From Aculops lycopersici (taxonomy: Eukaryota; Arthropoda; Arachnida; Trombidiformes; Eriophyidae): a stretch of 64,000 nt of DNA. The DNA is taken from positions 1,397,730-1,461,729 of the forward strand of contig WNKI01000003.1 in the NCBI GenBank assembly GCA_015350385.1. Reading direction: 5' to 3'. Both the position numbers and the translations under genes were made by a program. Shown here piece by piece: positions 62,042-64,000 of this stretch. Numbering within the stretch: the first letter of the stretch is position 1; each line of letters begins with the position of its first letter. Below the pieces are notes generated by a model that saw nothing but the letters and a program-made list of their open reading frames with translations, ran no database searches and had not been told where the DNA came from.

Positions 62042-64000
62042 TCAAGCAATATAAACATAAGTATCCTTTGAGTTCTCGTCCCTTTGCAAGTACTCCTTTT
62101 CGATCATGATGTCGATGCACTTCTTTATCACGGATACACTTCCCTTGAAGCGGGAGGATACCTGGCTCATAACCTCGCCTATCAGGTTGTGGTGGTTTAA
62201 CTTCTTTCTCATCTTCATAATTCTCACTATTGATGCCTGAATGAGTATCTTCCTATCCTCTTCGATATTTTTATGTGTCTTTTCTTGATCCTGTTTCACT
62301 TCCGATTTCAGTGGCATATTTATGTTGACCCGTACTTTTTTGTTCTTATAACCGAGGTATAGGGAGATTACTGTTGACGGGCACATTCGGCCAACAAGTG
62401 CATCGAGAGTATCCTGAATTGTGGCACTAGAACTCCTTAAGTCTACGTCGCTAAATGGATTAGTATCATCGCAAAGGATCTTCGCCTTGACAAGTAGGGC
62501 CACTACTTGCTTTAGAACACCTAGCTCTATATTGGTCCGATCTGAAATCTCTGATAATGTGTAGGAATCCGCGTCGTTATACTGTAACAAGACTATCATT
62601 TGAAGTGTAGATGCGCTAAATAAATGCGGTGACTTGAAACAGGTGGACAGTATTTCACCCCTGGATGAGTTGTACAACCATGTGAGCTTTCGACCATTGA
62701 ATTGTGAATAGTAGAACTTCTCAAACCTTTCGATACCATCCATTAATTCGGGCGGGAGTTTAACTTTGTTTTCCAACTCCCGTGGTTGCGCTGGCCATGA
62801 ACCAGAGGTTAGTATTTGAACATAGAGGTCGAATTTGAGTGGTTCATTCTTGGCCTTGAGCTGCTCTCTGAATTTTTCATTCTGTTCTTTAGAGACATTT
62901 GCAAAGTCTTGATACATTCGTTGCAATTTCGACGTATACTCGTATCCGCAAGCATCTTTCAATTTAGAGATCATGCTCATTTCAGCATCGTCGCTTGAGG
63001 ATGTGCCATGAATTAGACGACGGCTGAAGAATTTGGTATAAAACTTTTGGAATACGTCCTTGTCCTCCAAGTACCTGAACACAACTACAACTTGTCTAAG
63101 TTTCTCCTCCAACTCTGATTCCTCTGGAATCTTGGCCGATTTTTTCAATAGCTGATCACAGTATTTTGCCATCAATTCAGGTGGCTTGCTTTTGGTTCCG
63201 GATATTTTTGTTACATTGTTGACGTTGATAAACTTTTCACATGCTTTGTCTATGGATGCAATAAAACAAGCATCACCATCGAATGCCTCCCTAACTAGCT
63301 CTTCGAAGTAAGTGTGCACCTCGAGGATAGTCTTAATAAATAGTGCTGAATCTGTAACGGCAGTTGAGCCACATTTTTCAATCTTCTCCAATCCATATGA
63401 AACAATGTGATTCTCGAGGGTTTCTTTGAGCTTATCAAGACCTCCGGGTATGCGAGAAACTAAACGATAAATGAGTGATAAATTTGCATGTTGTTCCTCA
63501 TGTAGAATATTCTGAAACTCTTGGTGGAAAAGAGGTAGATGCTTTTCAATCAATTCCTCCTCGCAGGTCCTGATCAACCTTGATTCGGTGGATCTGTGCA
63601 AATATGATCCAACTCGATGGTGTTCCTCTCTCAGTCTTTGATCTGTCTTATTCATGTAATCGATGAGATTATTATTTTCCAAAAAGGCACAACTCTCGCG
63701 GGCATAAAACTCTCTGGTTTCAATGATAAAGTTATCCTCAAATTCTTTCTTATAGATACTAAGATCTGGTCCGGAATGTTTGTTGGTATGTGGAGATAGG
63801 GCGTCATCCTCGGCTAAGCCAAGTTCAACATAGCAGCTAAGAACGCCACTAATAAGACGAGTATTGATGGTGGATCCAGATCGCTCTCTTTCTATTAATT
63901 TGAGGATGGCCTTAGTGACTTGTTTGCTAACTTCTGTAAACAATACATCGCGCCAGATGACCAAGGCAAGCTGATAGGTCTCATAGTAGCCTTTTTTGCC
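62042..64000 (-). CDS. CUL1: Cullin-1, partial at the window edge
   Basis: Scaffold of SCF ubiquitin ligases: the N-terminus binds SKP1/F-box proteins and the C-terminus binds RBX1. The frame is open to the last base of the window (KKGYYETYQLALVIWRDVLF matches cullin-1 near residue 120), so the first roughly 120 residues lie outside. 652 residues are visible in one exon. Cullin repeats occupy the first half (INTRLISGVLSCYVELGL, FYARESCAFLENN, LVSRIPGGLDKL). The cullin-homology domain follows (SDDAEMSMISKLKDACGYEYTSK, GRKLTWLY, LYLGYKNKKVRVN). The C-terminal winged helix has the neddylation motif IVRIMKMRK and ends EKDTYVYIA-like. An insertion of about 14 residues before ISLYLGYKNKK is absent from human CUL1. 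Identity over the whole length points to CUL1 and not CUL2-5. Confidence 0.95.
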   Translation of the reverse strand, partial: GKKGYYETYQLALVIWRDVLFTEVSKQVTKAILKLIERERSGSTINTRLISGVLSCYVELGLAEDDALSPHTNKHSGPDLSIYKKEFEDNFIIETREFYARESCAFLENNNLIDYMNKTDQRLREEHHRVGSYLHRSTESRLIRTCEEELIEKHLPLFHQEFQNILHEEQHANLSLIYRLVSRIPGGLDKLKETLENHIVSYGLEKIEKCGSTAVTDSALFIKTILEVHTYFEELVREAFDGDACFIASIDKACEKFINVNNVTKISGTKSKPPELMAKYCDQLLKKSAKIPEESELEEKLRQVVVVFRYLEDKDVFQKFYTKFFSRRLIHGTSSSDDAEMSMISKLKDACGYEYTSKLQRMYQDFANVSKEQNEKFREQLKAKNEPLKFDLYVQILTSGSWPAQPRELENKVKLPPELMDGIERFEKFYYSQFNGRKLTWLYNSSRGEILSTCFKSPHLFSASTLQMIVLLQYNDADSYTLSEISDRTNIELGVLKQVVALLVKAKILCDDTNPFSDVDLRSSSATIQDTLDALVGRMCPSTVISLYLGYKNKKVRVNINMPLKSEVKQDQEKTHKNIEEDRKILIQASIVRIMKMRKKLNHHNLIGEVMSQVSSRFKGSVSVIKKCIDIMIEKEYLQRDENSKDTYVYIA

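Noticed and set aside
1..64000. CRISPR array, bacterial operon or phage signals
   Set aside because: The gene set, splice sites and 5S type are animal; no regularly spaced repeat array is seen.

Overview
The window looks like nuclear DNA of a small invertebrate animal, most likely an ecdysozoan and plausibly an arthropod. The reasons are spliced and single-exon genes for conserved metazoan proteins (cullin-1, PIAS, PTPN9, AP-3 beta, SLC25A38, TMEM184, MRPS7), a neuropeptide precursor of the elevenin family, a metazoan-type 5S rRNA gene, a Tc1/mariner element, and many Gln/Asn/Ser/His homopolymer runs. Many conserved genes are one uninterrupted frame, so the genome is intron-poor. An acariform mite is one possibility, but the sequence alone does not settle this.

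Layout. 1-24.8 kb is gene-poor. It holds one clear protein gene (MRPS7, 10944-11765, +), one 5S rRNA gene (20098-20215), simple repeats, and a set of candidate minus-strand exons between 350 and 9468 that share intron phase 1. Its non-coding DNA is visibly enriched for the words CAAGTGG/CCACTTG and CAGGTAA/TTACCTG. 24.9-31.7 kb holds a spliced plus-strand coiled-coil gene resembling CFAP157, with a long alternative exon or nested open frame inside its intron. 34.3-35.5 kb is an unrecognised minus-strand gene. 36.9-38.1 kb is a TMEM184-family gene followed by a small open frame. 38.1-42.2 kb is a 1350-residue CAP-Gly protein on the minus strand. 44.0-44.4 kb is a two-exon elevenin precursor.

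45-64 kb is gene-dense: AP-3 beta (+), an unrecognised 553-residue protein (-), a 1.33-kb Tc1/mariner insertion with intact ends but a broken transposase, PTPN9 (-), SLC25A38 (-), a TBCE-like protein lacking CAP-Gly (-), SmF/SNRPF (-) only 56 bp upstream of it, SEC61G (+, divergent from SNRPF), a PIAS-type SUMO ligase without SAP (-), a two-exon secreted peptide gene of unknown family (-), and cullin-1 (-, running off the right edge).

The genes do not form one pathway. Several touch membrane traffic and the cytoskeleton (AP-3 beta, PTPN9, SEC61G, TBCE, CAP-Gly protein, CFAP157-like), two are ubiquitin/SUMO ligase components (CUL1, PIAS), two are mitochondrial (MRPS7, SLC25A38) and two are secreted-peptide genes. 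The strongest new items are the two spliced peptide genes, the ear-less AP-3 beta with acidic insertions, the SNRPF-TBCE tandem, the alternative CFAP157-like exon, the phase-1 minus-strand exon series and the short-word enrichment in the gene-poor half. All counts and alignments were made by eye.
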